In this document: positions 28,885 to 37,000 of the stretch, piece by piece
Layout: the number at the start of each line of letters is the position of its first letter
Position numbering within the stretch: the first letter of the stretch is position 1
Virus record (IMG/VR): IMGVR_UViG_3300023083_000002
Location: 1 to 42,826 of that record
Length of the DNA: 42,826 nt
Reading direction: 5' to 3' (one strand)
Source of the DNA: a virus
The notes under the pieces: generated by a model
Told to the model about the DNA's origin: nothing
Database searches by the model: none
Seen by the model: the letters and a program-made list of their open reading frames with translations, nothing else
Program-made: the position numbers and the translations under genes

Positions 28885-29199
28885 TTAGTTTTTTTCATCA
28901 GACAAAATTATATCGGCAAATACAGCCATTATTGAAAATAGATTCGCAAGTTCGTAGGTTGATTCTGCACCATTAGCTATTAACTTTCCTTCCGACCAAG
29001 CTTTATAGCAATAGGCTAAATTATTTTTTACTGTTAATATTTCTATGTCTATACATTCCTGTTCTCTAAGGTATTTTTTTACATAAGAAACTTGTACAAA
29101 TTCTGGAATATCATCAAACATTTGTTTGTATGGAGCAAGTTCTTGCTTGTCTAGCCAATTTAAAAAATCTTCCTTTAATTTTGATTTAGGTAAATTCAT
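28885..29199 (-). CDS. Hypothetical protein in the lysis block, 104 residues
   Basis: A soluble acidic protein: KLKEDFLNWLDKQELAPYKQ, MFDDIPEFVQVSYVKKYLRE, NNLAYCYKAWSEGKLIANGA, ESTYELANLFSIMAVFADII. No membrane segment. It has its own leader structure (29220-29270) after the endolysin terminator, so it is regulated apart from the endolysin. No family was recognised. Confidence 0.6.
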   Translation of the reverse strand: MNLPKSKLKEDFLNWLDKQELAPYKQMFDDIPEFVQVSYVKKYLREQECIDIEILTVKNNLAYCYKAWSEGKLIANGAESTYELANLFSIMAVFADIILSDEKN

Positions 29200-29219
29200 A
29201 AAACATAATTTAAAAATTA

Positions 29220-29270
29220 ATCCCCGCCACTTCGCTACAAAATGACAGGGATAAAAAGTTTAGTGTAGCG
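29220..29270 (-). ncRNA. Pseudoknot-type leader RNA, copy D (lysis block)
   Basis: The most compact copy, 51 nt. In minus-strand RNA: S1 CGCUACA (29270-29264), S2 AUCCCUGUC (29252-29244), S1' UGUAGCG (29239-29233), S2' GGCGGGGAU (29228-29220), then UAAUUUUUAAAUU and the ATG at 29199. S1 is perfect; S2 has nine pairs, two of them U-G. It lies 14 nt downstream of the endolysin terminator U-tract. A TAnnTTTA-like box (TATCTTTA) is 4 nt before S1. Confidence 0.6.
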
Positions 29271-29283
29271 ATTGTAAAGATAA

Positions 29284-29312
29284 ACAAAAAAACCCGATAT
29301 TGCTATCGGGTT
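29284..29312 (-). terminator. Terminator after the endolysin gene
   Basis: AACCCGATA (29312-29304 on the minus strand) pairs with TATCGGGTT (29299-29291), a 9-bp perfect stem with a 4-nt loop, followed by TTTTTTTG. A strong intrinsic terminator inside the lysis block. Confidence 0.85.
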
Positions 29313-29363
29313 AATTATTAACTCAAACCATTAAGTTATGAAAAACACATTCAAATATACAAA

Positions 29364-29789
29364 TTATTTCAATTCAAAATGGGCAGGATCAAAAAGACTT
29401 TTAAAATCCCCACCCCAAGTAATTCCTATGCCCAAACATTTTGCAACCGCCTTAATGTGTACTGAAATTAATTTAAGCTTCGGAATAACTTCTTTGTCGT
29501 CTAGTTGTACTTTTCCGTTGTAGAAAGGGAATAAGTCAACTGCATGGCCGTAACCGTCTGATTTTGCCTGATGATTTGACTTCTTTTTTACTCCATCAGC
29601 ATTGGTTACGATTTTGCCTTTAACTGTTCTTCCTTGTGCATATAACGACTGCTGATATTGTGTAGTTCTTACTCCTTGAACAATTGTAAAGTCAACAGGA
29701 CTTTCTTTGATTGCTTCGGTCATTAGTTTGACCAAATTTGGATGAACTCCTTTTAAAGTATCTAAACTTCTTTGTGAAAATTTATTCAT
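29364..29789 (-). CDS. Endolysin, M15-family peptidase (L-alanyl-D-glutamate endopeptidase type)
   Basis: A 141-residue single-domain peptidoglycan endopeptidase. FSQRSLDTLKGVHPNLVKLM, then DFTIVQGVRTTQYQQSLYAQ, the zinc site SNHQAKSDGYGHAVDLFPFY (His73, Asp85) and ITWGGDFKSLFDPAHFEL (His137) match VanY/M15C endolysins such as those of T5. It has no signal peptide, so it needs the holin-like proteins encoded upstream to leave the cytoplasm. It is followed by a strong terminator. Confidence 0.92.
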   Translation of the reverse strand: MNKFSQRSLDTLKGVHPNLVKLMTEAIKESPVDFTIVQGVRTTQYQQSLYAQGRTVKGKIVTNADGVKKKSNHQAKSDGYGHAVDLFPFYNGKVQLDDKEVIPKLKLISVHIKAVAKCLGIGITWGGDFKSLFDPAHFELK

Positions 29790-29790
29790 A

Positions 29791-30153
29791 TTATTTACGT
29801 TTAAAAAAATTAACTATGCTGTCCTGTGCCACGTTTACCAATGAAGTAAGGAAAATGTCAACATTAAATTTATAGATAATGAATCCTGCTATATCTTTAC
29901 TCAACATAGCAATTAAAGACAATACTCCAGGGACATATATTTCTTCGATATGCTTATAAACTACCGCGCTGAAAGCATAAACTATTCCTACTGCAATTAT
30001 AATTGAAAGCAGTACATTTATATACGATATTTTTTTATTTTCCCTTTGCATTTCTACAGCTATTTTGATACCGACGCCAATAATTGCGGGGACAATTATC
30101 TTTGTAAAAAAAGCTAAAAGCTCATTCGATAGGTTTTGTAGTCTTTCTGGCAT
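29791..30153 (-). CDS. Holin-like membrane protein (LydA/holin superfamily III-like)
   Basis: A 120-residue protein with about three hydrophobic helices: IIVPAIIGVGIKIAVEM, VLLSIIIAVGIVYAFSAVVY, PGVLSLIAMLSKDIAGFIIY, and an amphipathic basic end FFKRK. The N-terminal LSNELLAFFTKIIVPAIIGV and 'KD-aGFi' segments resemble LydA-type holins of Gram-negative phages. It lies 1 nt before the endolysin gene, the classic holin position. Confidence 0.7.
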   Translation of the reverse strand: MPERLQNLSNELLAFFTKIIVPAIIGVGIKIAVEMQRENKKISYINVLLSIIIAVGIVYAFSAVVYKHIEEIYVPGVLSLIAMLSKDIAGFIIYKFNVDIFLTSLVNVAQDSIVNFFKRK

Positions 30154-30454
30154 ATCTAAGGTATGTTATAATTATCAAAATTAAGGCAAAAAAAGCCTCA
30201 TTTAACCCAAATTTAGTATTATCGAAAATTGTTTCATCTAGGAAATTATTTATAGATAAGCATAAAAGTACGAAACTAGCGACATATTTTTTAAAGTTTA
30301 ACCAAATAAAAACACTTAACAGCAAAAAAGCTAAAGAGTTACCGAAATAATAAATCGGTATTCCCGTTTTTTCTCTGATAATATCCCAAAACAGGAAAGC
30401 TATTACCGATATGATAATAGCTGTCCATAGAATTATTTTATTTCGCTTATCCAC
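30122..30454 (-). CDS. Small multi-pass membrane protein of the lysis block
   Basis: A 110-residue protein starting at GTG 30454, which overlaps the upstream stop by 8 nt. Three to four hydrophobic segments: IILWTAIIISVIAFLFWDII, YYFGNSLAFLLLSVFIWLNF, YVASFVLLCLSINNFLDE, FFALILIIITYL. It overlaps the holin gene by 32 nt. It could be a second holin or antiholin; there is no family match to decide. Confidence 0.6.
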   Translation of the reverse strand: MDKRNKIILWTAIIISVIAFLFWDIIREKTGIPIYYFGNSLAFLLLSVFIWLNFKKYVASFVLLCLSINNFLDETIFDNTKFGLNEAFFALILIIITYLRYARKTTKPIE

Positions 30455-30578
30455 GGTCTTTTGGTCGTGTTCCGATAAGTTCCAAGCCTACACGTCCTAA
30501 AACTTCGTTAGCATCAGCAATAGCCTTGTCGATTGCTACTTGGTCAATAGGGTTTTCTCCGTTGTTTCCTCCTGCCAT
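30447..30578 (-). CDS. 43-residue small protein, first gene of the lysis block
   Basis: ATG 30578 opens 43 codons: MAGGNNGENPIDQVAIDKAI, ADANEVLGRVGLELIG, TRPKDRG. The codon use and composition are gene-like and its stop overlaps the next start. Small Gly/Asn-starting proteins of this type precede lysis genes in other Bacteroidota phages as I recall them. The function is unknown. Confidence 0.6.
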   Translation of the reverse strand: MAGGNNGENPIDQVAIDKAIADANEVLGRVGLELIGTRPKDRG

Positions 30579-30624
30579 TTTAAATATTTTTTAAGTTAGA
30601 TGTAAAAGTAATGAAATTTATTTA

Positions 30625-30632
30625 TATGTTTG
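30625..30632 (+). promoter_or_regulatory. Promoter -7 element of the plus-strand cassette
   Basis: TATGTTTG on the plus strand fits TAnnTTTG. No good TTTG lies 19-22 nt upstream. A start near 30639 would place S1 of leader copy C at the 5' end of the RNA. On the opposite strand a weak TTG-N22-TACTTTTA (30635-30603) overlaps it and could serve the lysis block, so the two operons may share a divergent promoter region. Confidence 0.45.
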
Positions 30633-30641
30633 CAATGTAGT

Positions 30642-30726
30642 TCACGACCTACGGAAAAATATAGCTAACTTTTTTAGCAATTAAAGAACCCTGCATCGTG
30701 TCGTGACTTTGCAGGTTTTCTTTTTT
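30642..30726 (+). ncRNA. Pseudoknot-type leader RNA, copy C (plus-strand cassette)
   Basis: In plus-strand RNA: S1 UCACGAC (30642-30648), S2 CCUGCA (30690-30695), S1' GUCGUGA (30700-30706), S2' UGCAGG (30710-30715), then UUUUCUUUUUU. The order S1-S2-S1'-S2'-U-tract is the same as in the four minus-strand copies. The 41-nt stretch between S1 and S2 can form a small local hairpin (GCUAA / UUAGC). The YopX-like ATG follows 13 nt after the U-tract. Confidence 0.6.
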
Positions 30727-30739
30727 AAATTATTTTATT

Positions 30740-31150
30740 ATGAGTAGAGAAATTAAATTTAGAGGAAAAAGAATAGACAATAATGAATGGGATTATGGAT
30801 GCCTTATTAATTATTTACCTAATAATAACCCTAGAATTATATCATGTGAATTTTTAGGAGAACAAAACGAACCTGATTACAGAGAGACTAATAATGAAAT
30901 TCACTCTAGTTCATTAGGACAGTTTACGGGATTATATGATAAAAACGGAGTTGAAATTTATGAAGGCAGTATTTTAAAGTTTATTGAAGGCGTTCATAAG
31001 AATGAAACTTTCTACGTAAAGTATAAAACATCATTTTTTCAGCTTTTACCTATTGAGGATAAGCACTTAAAACAATACACTATTAGGCTTGATGATGAAT
31101 CAAATACTCAAGTAATCGGCAACATTCACGATAATCCCGAACTACTATGA
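30740..31150 (+). CDS. YopX-family protein
   Basis: A 136-residue protein matching the YopX family: SREIKFRGKRIDNNEWDYGC, then SLGQFTGLYDKNGVEIYEGS, and the C-terminal QVIGNIHDNPELL. These three blocks are the family signature. YopX proteins are very common in phages of Bacillota and Bacteroidota; their biochemical role is unknown. It is the first gene of the plus-strand cassette, after leader copy C, and is coupled by ATGA to the next gene. Confidence 0.9.
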   Translation: MSREIKFRGKRIDNNEWDYGCLINYLPNNNPRIISCEFLGEQNEPDYRETNNEIHSSSLGQFTGLYDKNGVEIYEGSILKFIEGVHKNETFYVKYKTSFFQLLPIEDKHLKQYTIRLDDESNTQVIGNIHDNPELL

Positions 31151-31251
31151 AATTCGACAAAAGATATGCCTACACAGTATTGCTAACAGCTTTTTTAATT
31201 TCTGTTTTAGTAGTGGGGTTTTTATTAAAATGTAATTTAGAGAAAAGATGA
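31147..31251 (+). CDS. 34-residue small membrane protein
   Basis: ATG 31147 overlaps the YopX stop by 4 nt, and the TGA at 31251 overlaps the next ATG by 4 nt. The protein is a basic MKFDKRYAYT followed by one transmembrane helix (VLLTAFLISVLVVGFLLK). The double ATGA coupling makes it credible despite its size. Confidence 0.65.
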   Translation: MKFDKRYAYTVLLTAFLISVLVVGFLLKCNLEKR

Positions 31252-31652
31252 AACTAGCACATTTAAGAATTGGTAATTTAATTTACTATAACGGAAATAA
31301 AAATGAATTAGGTTTAATAACGGCAATTGAAAGCTACATTATAAAACCTAAAGGATTTGTAAAACTAAATTTTAGAAACGACAAAACATATGATCTAGAT
31401 CAAATAAACCCAATACCATTAACAAAAGAATGGCTTTTTAATTTTGGTTTTGTTCACGACACTTATGGTAATTTTAGTTTAGAATTAAATAAAGACGTGT
31501 TTCTTGTTTTATACATGAATGAAATAGCAAAACTTCAACAGTTTGTAAGTATTGCGGAACATACAATTAGCATAAAAATAGAGTTTATCCACCAGTTACA
31601 AAATCTATACTTCGTATTAACAGAAACAGAACTAACAATAAATAAGCAATGA
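31248..31652 (+). CDS. Conserved hypothetical protein, 134 residues
   Basis: The pattern LAHLRIGNLIYYNGNKNELG, PIPLTKEWLFNFGFVHDTYG, KIEFIHQLQNLYFVLTETEL is a widely distributed Bacteroidota phage family: 'LRIGN', 'L--EWL--FGF', 'HQLQNLYFALT--EL'. It has a beta-rich N-terminus and a helical C-terminus. The function is unknown. It is coupled on both sides by ATGA overlaps. Confidence 0.75.
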   Translation: MKLAHLRIGNLIYYNGNKNELGLITAIESYIIKPKGFVKLNFRNDKTYDLDQINPIPLTKEWLFNFGFVHDTYGNFSLELNKDVFLVLYMNEIAKLQQFVSIAEHTISIKIEFIHQLQNLYFVLTETELTINKQ

Positions 31653-31894
31653 AAATAATCAGTGTAATAGAAATATCAAGAACACCTGAAAAGATTTTAC
31701 TTGAAGTTGAATATGAAAAAAAGGCAAGAGGTTTTTTTAGCGATTATCCGGATGTTGTAAAGCGTCAAATATTTTACAACATAAGATTTAAAAGTGGCGA
31801 ATTTAGAGACAATGGCGAAAGCATGTTAAACGAAGGACTTGACTTTTATCATGGAATACAAAATGAAGCAGATTTAATATTAAATAAATTATAA
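31649..31894 (+). CDS. Small hypothetical protein, 81 residues
   Basis: MKIISVIEISRTPEKILLEV, EYEKKARGFFSDYPDVVKRQ, IFYNIRFKSGEFRDNGESML: a small beta-rich protein. It overlaps the gene before it by 4 nt, and its stop shares one base with the next ATG. No family was recognised. Confidence 0.55.
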   Translation: MKIISVIEISRTPEKILLEVEYEKKARGFFSDYPDVVKRQIFYNIRFKSGEFRDNGESMLNEGLDFYHGIQNEADLILNKL

Positions 31895-32235
31895 TGAAAT
31901 CAGAACAACTTAAAGAATTGATAGAAGAGTTTTTTAAAAAATCAGGATATAATTTAGAGTCTTTGAATAGTCTAAAAAACTTACTTGTTCAGGCTAAACA
32001 TTATGAGTTGGCCGCCTATATTAGAAACTTTGAAAAAGAAAATTTTCCTGTGAAAAAATTAGAAATAACACAGGAAGAAATTGATAAGTGTATTGCGTTT
32101 ACCGAGAAAAGAGGCGAATTAGTATATAAATATCTTGAAAGATATAAAGGACAATTAATTTACAACGAGATTGCATTAGCAATAGAATTTGGTTATCAAT
32201 TAGCATTAAGCGAAACAGATGTATCTAAAATTTAA
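31894..32235 (+). CDS. Helical protein with a UVR-like motif, 113 residues
   Basis: SLKNLLVQAKHYELAAYIRN, FEKENFP resembles the UVR motif (A---e-AA-lR--e) by which UvrB and UvrC contact each other, and similar motifs occur in small regulatory proteins. The C-terminal half YKYLERYKGQLIYNEIALAI is helical. It may bind a host protein; there is no direct evidence. It starts inside the upstream stop (TAATG). Confidence 0.55.
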   Translation: MKSEQLKELIEEFFKKSGYNLESLNSLKNLLVQAKHYELAAYIRNFEKENFPVKKLEITQEEIDKCIAFTEKRGELVYKYLERYKGQLIYNEIALAIEFGYQLALSETDVSKI

Positions 32236-32377
32236 AGAAATATTATTATCAATATTCAAGATAGCCAAGCCTTATTTATATTTTGTTTTAATAGAATTAT
32301 TAAGGGTGTGGTTTTATATTTTATTGATGTTTTTTATATGCGTTTACGCAGCTAACATTGTAAGTAATTTTAAATAA
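32219..32377 (+). CDS. 52-residue membrane protein
   Basis: ATG 32219 overlaps the preceding gene by 17 nt. The product is rich in hydrophobic and aromatic residues: FKEILLSIFKIAKPYLYFVL, IELLRVWFYILLMFFICVYA, probably one or two membrane helices. Its length and overlap fit the compact cassette. Confidence 0.5.
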   Translation: MYLKFKEILLSIFKIAKPYLYFVLIELLRVWFYILLMFFICVYAANIVSNFK

Positions 32378-32419
32378 ACTAAAACCTTTGAAGTGATATA
32401 GGGAACTTCTAAATTAATT

Positions 32420-32659
32420 ATGGGAATACAAGATAAAGCAATTGAACTTGTTGAAAAATACAAGGGTTTAGTTTATCCTTATTCAGGAAGTGGAATGCTA
32501 GTGAATCAGTCAGAACCTAGTGTAATATTGGCAAATGCAAAAATATGCGCCAAAATAGCAGTAGATGAATTAATTTTATGGACTGAAGAACTTGAAGGTA
32601 ACGAAAGTTATTGGAAAAAAGTTTTAAAAGAAATTGATTTAGTAGAAATAAGTAACTAA
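32420..32659 (+). CDS. Small hypothetical protein, 79 residues
   Basis: IQDKAIELVEKYKGLVYPYS, KICAKIAVDELILWTEELEG, SYWKKVLKEIDLVEIS: the pattern 'A-eLv-k', 'AK-cA-i-vdEi', 'W--v--Ei' is common in small Bacteroidota phage proteins. The function is unknown. Confidence 0.6.
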   Translation: MGIQDKAIELVEKYKGLVYPYSGSGMLVNQSEPSVILANAKICAKIAVDELILWTEELEGNESYWKKVLKEIDLVEISN

Positions 32660-32669
32660 AAATATTATT

Positions 32670-32942
32670 ATGACAAAAGAATTTAAGTTTAAAAACGGAG
32701 ATGAAGTTATTGAAAAAGTAACAGGATTCAAAGGAGTTATAACAGGAACTGCTTTTTATCTTACCGGATGCACTCAACATTTAATTACTGCCAAATGTGA
32801 AAGGCAAGATAAAGAACCAATTGCATTGTGGTACGATGAAGGGCGCTTGGAATTCGTTAAAGAATCATTTACAGAAAAAGATGTAAAAGGATCTGATAAT
32901 GGTTGTGACATTTTGCCAAACATCGGAATTAAAGGAAACTAA
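32670..32942 (+). CDS. Conserved small protein, 90 residues (SH3-like barrel probable)
   Basis: FKNGDEVIEKVTGFKGVITG, TAFYLTGCTQHLITAKCERQ, EPIALWYDEGRLEFVK. The 'GD-V-D-vTGFkGvItg-a-YLTGC-qyli' block and 'eP---WyDE-RLe' are a well-known phage and bacterial small-protein pattern, likely an SH3-like barrel. The role is unknown. It is the last gene before the convergent terminator. Confidence 0.75.
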   Translation: MTKEFKFKNGDEVIEKVTGFKGVITGTAFYLTGCTQHLITAKCERQDKEPIALWYDEGRLEFVKESFTEKDVKGSDNGCDILPNIGIKGN

Positions 32943-32943
32943 A

Positions 32944-32978
32944 AAAAATCCCCTGTCGAATCAACGCAGGGGATTTTT
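32944..32978. terminator. Bidirectional terminator between convergent operons
   Basis: AAAAATCCCCTG (32944-32955) pairs with CAGGGGATTTTT (32967-32978), a 12-bp perfect stem with an 11-nt loop. T residues follow on the plus strand and A-tract gives U's on the minus strand, so it ends both the plus-strand cassette and the tail operon. Confidence 0.9.
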
Positions 32979-32997
32979 CATTTTAAACATATAATAC

Positions 32998-33207
32998 TTA
33001 ATTCTTCTTTGACAATTCATTTATAGAATCATCTTTTGTTGCTGAGCTTTTAGAGCTTCCGAAATAATAACCTAAGACAACGCTCATAAGCGAAAATAAG
33101 CCTATCCTGTCAGCATCATTTACTTTTGTGAAAGTAATTATAGACATTCCTCCAAGAACTACTATAACCGCTATTACTGCCTGTATTTTTATTTCCGGAA
33201 ACTTCAT
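32998..33207 (-). CDS. Small membrane protein at the end of the tail operon
   Basis: A 69-residue protein with two hydrophobic helices: IQAVIAVIVVLGGMSIITFT and IGLFSLMSVVLGYYFGSSKS, and a charged C-terminus (DDSINELSKK). The 'VLGYYFGSS' block recurs in small membrane proteins of Bacteroidota phages. Its place right after the tail fibre genes, away from the lysis block, leaves open a holin-like or injection-related role. Confidence 0.65.
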   Translation of the reverse strand: MKFPEIKIQAVIAVIVVLGGMSIITFTKVNDADRIGLFSLMSVVLGYYFGSSKSSATKDDSINELSKKN

Positions 33208-33208
33208 A

Positions 33209-34072
33209 TCAGTAAGTTATTTCAGTACCTGTTACATAATTAACACTTGCCGTTCCAGTTGTTGCCGTCCTAATTCTCACTAAAGCATTTGCAGGAATTA
33301 CGCCAGTCAATGTGCCTGTCTGCGTGTTTGTCAATTGTATGGCTACCGTTACGCCAACACCGCTAGAATTACCGCTTTGAGAAGGAGTAAGCCAAGTCGT
33401 ACCGCTGTTTAATGAATACTCCAAATAAGCCGTCGCAGTAGATGTGCCGACTAGCAAAGGATTGGTAACTGTACAGCTTACTGCATAAGATACTATTGCG
33501 GGTTTAGTAGTCGAAATGGTAAAGTTTGAGTTTAATAATTTAGATGTTACGACCGTTACCGTTGGTTGAACTACCGAAATGGTTAGGTTTGGAGCAGTAC
33601 CCGTTATTACTATTCCATTTCCGGCGGTGTAGTTATTTGCAATTGGAATAATTAAGTCTTTTGGATTTCCTAATCCGTCCAATACTTGGGAAACTGTCCC
33701 CGTAGGAATATTTAACTTGTTTGAAACTGAAGACAAAGTACCAAGCACAGAACTATCTAAAGAATATATCCCAGCCGAGTAATTAAGTCCAGTTCCTGAG
33801 CTAAAAGCATTCCTTGCTAATGAATTGCTGAAATACCTATTCAATGCGCCCTCTGAAATATTATCTGAATTTTTTAATCCTAGATAATAATCGAAAGACG
33901 TAGCGAAATTATATACGGCAAAAGCATTTGCATTTGTCGGCTGAATGCCTACGAAATTTTCTTGAACAGAAAAAAGAAGGCTTGATTGTCCGTTATTTAT
34001 ACCCCCCGCCCTCGGTGTTTGAGAAAAACAAGAAATGCTTAATAATAACAGTACGAATAATAGTTTTTTCAT
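33209..34072 (-). CDS. Tail-associated protein with a Sec signal peptide
   Basis: A 287-residue protein with a clear N-terminal signal peptide (KKLLFVLLLLSISCFSQ), the FSQ end being typical of Flavobacteriia secreted proteins. The middle, GTGLNYSAGIYSLDSSVLGT, is a tail-fibre-type repeat region. The C-terminal ~110 residues form a Thr/Val/Asn-rich beta domain (KLLNSNFTISTTKPAIVSYA, AYLEYSLNSGTTWLTPSQSG) like receptor-binding or chaperone domains at fibre ends. A signal peptide on a tail-operon protein is unusual: it may be exported to the envelope, or the fibre may assemble after export. Confidence 0.7.
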   Translation of the reverse strand: MKKLLFVLLLLSISCFSQTPRAGGINNGQSSLLFSVQENFVGIQPTNANAFAVYNFATSFDYYLGLKNSDNISEGALNRYFSNSLARNAFSSGTGLNYSAGIYSLDSSVLGTLSSVSNKLNIPTGTVSQVLDGLGNPKDLIIPIANNYTAGNGIVITGTAPNLTISVVQPTVTVVTSKLLNSNFTISTTKPAIVSYAVSCTVTNPLLVGTSTATAYLEYSLNSGTTWLTPSQSGNSSGVGVTVAIQLTNTQTGTLTGVIPANALVRIRTATTGTASVNYVTGTEITY

Positions 34073-34085
34073 TTTATGATTGTTT

Positions 34086-37000
34086 TTATTGGATTACGTA
34101 TTTTAAGGAATTGTTATAAAGAATCATGGTTCCACCTGCGGGAATGTTCATCGATACTGTGTTTGTTCCTCCATCCCAAATGTCACTACCTCCTGAGTTA
34201 GAATTTAATGTGATGTTTCCTGTTCCCATATTCATAATCGTAACGTACAGACCTGTGTTTCCTGAAATAGCAGGCAAAGTCCAAGTTGACGTACTGCCAT
34301 TAAAAGTAAAATACATCTGCTTAGATACAGGTGTCAATGCCAACGTTGAAGTTGCGCTTACGACATTTGAAGGATAATTTGAAGTCCATATAGTTCCGTC
34401 AAAATACTCAATAGTATTTGTATTTGTATTGTATATTTGAAGTCCAGTAGCGGGAGAGGAAATTCCATTTCTTTGTACTGCGGTCATTCTAGGGATTAAG
34501 AATCCTTCAGTTGTGCTATTGACTGCCAATCTAGCAGATGGAATATCCGTATGTGTTCCAGACTGCTGTAATAACTCCCGACCCGAAACAAATATTGTTT
34601 TTTGAATTATCTTTGCCCCGCTGGTTCCGTTTGAAGTGTAAAACCTATAACCTCCCGAAACATGGCTGTTTTCTATATTTGTTTTTCCTGTAGAATCAAA
34701 AAGAGTCAACCTTCCGTAGTTAGTACCTCCTGCTGTCTGCTCTAAATAAACTGTATCGCTGAAAGGCATTGAAAAACCAAGATTAACGTTTACTTTTCCG
34801 TTTTTCTGAACTTGCAAACCAAGCAAAGGCACTGCCGACGTACCGCCATATAAATTTATATTTCCACTTGAGTTGTGATTCCTGATATTCAAATCGCCGT
34901 TATCTTCGCAAATATCAATTCTATTATGATTTACATTGTCGTATCCTGCAAATATTCTTATGCCTCTCAAAAGTGCAATATCTTTAGGTCTGTAAGCAGG
35001 ATTTTCCAAAAGCGCATCTTTTTGGATTAAGCTTGATGCAAAAATAATATCTCCTTCTGCTTGAAGTCCATCAGGTAACCCGATTAACGGATAAACATTA
35101 CCGTTTGTGTCAATAGCTAATAAGCTTCCGGCAACCTTATAACTGAAATTGCTTAATTTTAAATTTTTAATTTCATTATTTCCCGCTACTATTAAGTTTT
35201 TACCGCTTACGCTGAAAATGTAGTCAATCAGGTTTGCGTTAGAAAATATCTTAAAATGAGCTTCATTCCCTATAACGTTCGGATGCGTACCATCTGCCGT
35301 TAAATTTCCTATGACAGAACCTTTTGTCTTGACTGATCCGTAAGGAGAGTTTACAATCATTGTATCATAGAAATCTAAATATTTAGTACCTAGATTTGTA
35401 GAAACATTTAATATAGAGGTGTTATAGGCTCGTATAGTAGTGTCCGCTACACCTGTCTGAAATTGATAACCAGGCATTGTAACCAAAACTATATCAGTAT
35501 TTGCCCATCCCTTAGAAATTGCCGCATTTACAAAGCTTGTGAGGTCACTTTGAAAAGTAGCCGCAGTATTTCCACCAATTGCACGGTCGTTTGTTCCGTA
35601 GCCTATTACCAAATATTTTGAAGTACTTGTTTTGGTTGGAATTATAGTTGTAGATTGTGTCTTAACTGAAGTTCCGGCGATAGCTAAATTCGTTTCAGTG
35701 TACCCAAGGGCATTTGAAAGAACTGTCGGGTATCTTTTAGAAGTGTCTGTCAATCCAAATCCGGACATAATACTGTCACCTATAAATACAATAGAATGAG
35801 GTGTCAAATTAGGCACGCCTAATGTAAGTTTAGACAGATCTAAAACATCACTAGAAACTAATGCAGTTTGACCTAATCCTATTGTAGTGTTGTTTTTTAG
35901 TATTTCAAATCTCTGCTGAGTTTCGGATATTACATAAATTAATATCTGATTTGCAGGAATAACTACATTAGGATTCAAAGAATTAGCATAGGCTAAAAAC
36001 CCTGTTTTATCCAATGTTGTTAAATTTGACGCAGCAATATTCACTACTTCCAAATCAACAGTTCCTGATGCCGAAGGAATATCAGCAATAGCTTGATCCA
36101 CATATTCAGGCGTTGCAACGTTTAAAATAGGATTTGCAGGGTCTGAATTGTTTACAGCTAAAGGATTTAATGCGGTTACGGTCTGAACTCCTGATGAACT
36201 GCCGCCACCAAACGTTCCTAAAAAATCAAATTCTAATCCGTATTCCTTTAGTTTAATTACTTGCCCAGGCAACAAGATAAAATCTTCTCCATTGTGAAAA
36301 TTAAATCCTGAGCCATCGGTTATGATAACATTTGTTAGTTGGCTGTTTCTTATCGCTAATTCTTTGCCTTTGTAAAGCGAATAGGCTGCTGTAATCAATA
36401 CGCTGTTTAATCTTGTAACTCCTGATACTAAATCTAAAGCGGAATTTATGCCATTTAATGGATAATCAGTCAATATTCCATCGCCTGTTGCGTTAACTCC
36501 TTGATATTGGTATTCTACCTTATTTACATATTGCCCGTCTGAAATTGGTATTGTAGGCTCTGAAATTGCATCTTCATAAATATAAACGGTTGTAAGCAAT
36601 AACTGATCACTATTAGGTATAGGGGCAATTGCATTACCGCTACCTGCTGACGATTCTCCCTGTATTAACGAAAATGTGCCGTCAGATTCTGCTACAATAA
36701 TATCTACCCTAGAATCTCCTGAATCAGCATCTTCAATTGTAAAATCGTAGGCTATAGTATTTCCTAGCTGTATTCCGTCAATAATCCAAAGGAATCCCGT
36801 AGATACGTTTATTTCATTTCCTATCTTGGTAACTGTTCCAAGTTCTAAATACCCATTAGCCGGTATATTATTTTCAGTTGGAAAAGGAACGGCCGACCAT
36901 CTTTGAATTGTCTGATCACCTTCTGTAATTGTAACAACTCTTAAAATATGTCCTGAAGGAATGTTTTGAACTGTTTGTAAATTCGTATCTCCAAGATCAG

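Noticed and set aside
27850-29228. Shared GGGGATTAA near 27.85 and 29.22 kb as a repeat element
   Set aside because: At 27.85 kb it is coding sequence (Gly-Asp-stop); the match is short and explained by chance.
19659-30726. Leader RNAs as a known riboswitch (preQ1, fluoride, guanidine-III) or ToxI-type repeats
   Set aside because: None shows the conserved loop bases of those classes that I know, they are not tandem repeats, and no toxin gene follows. I cannot run an Rfam search, which would settle this.
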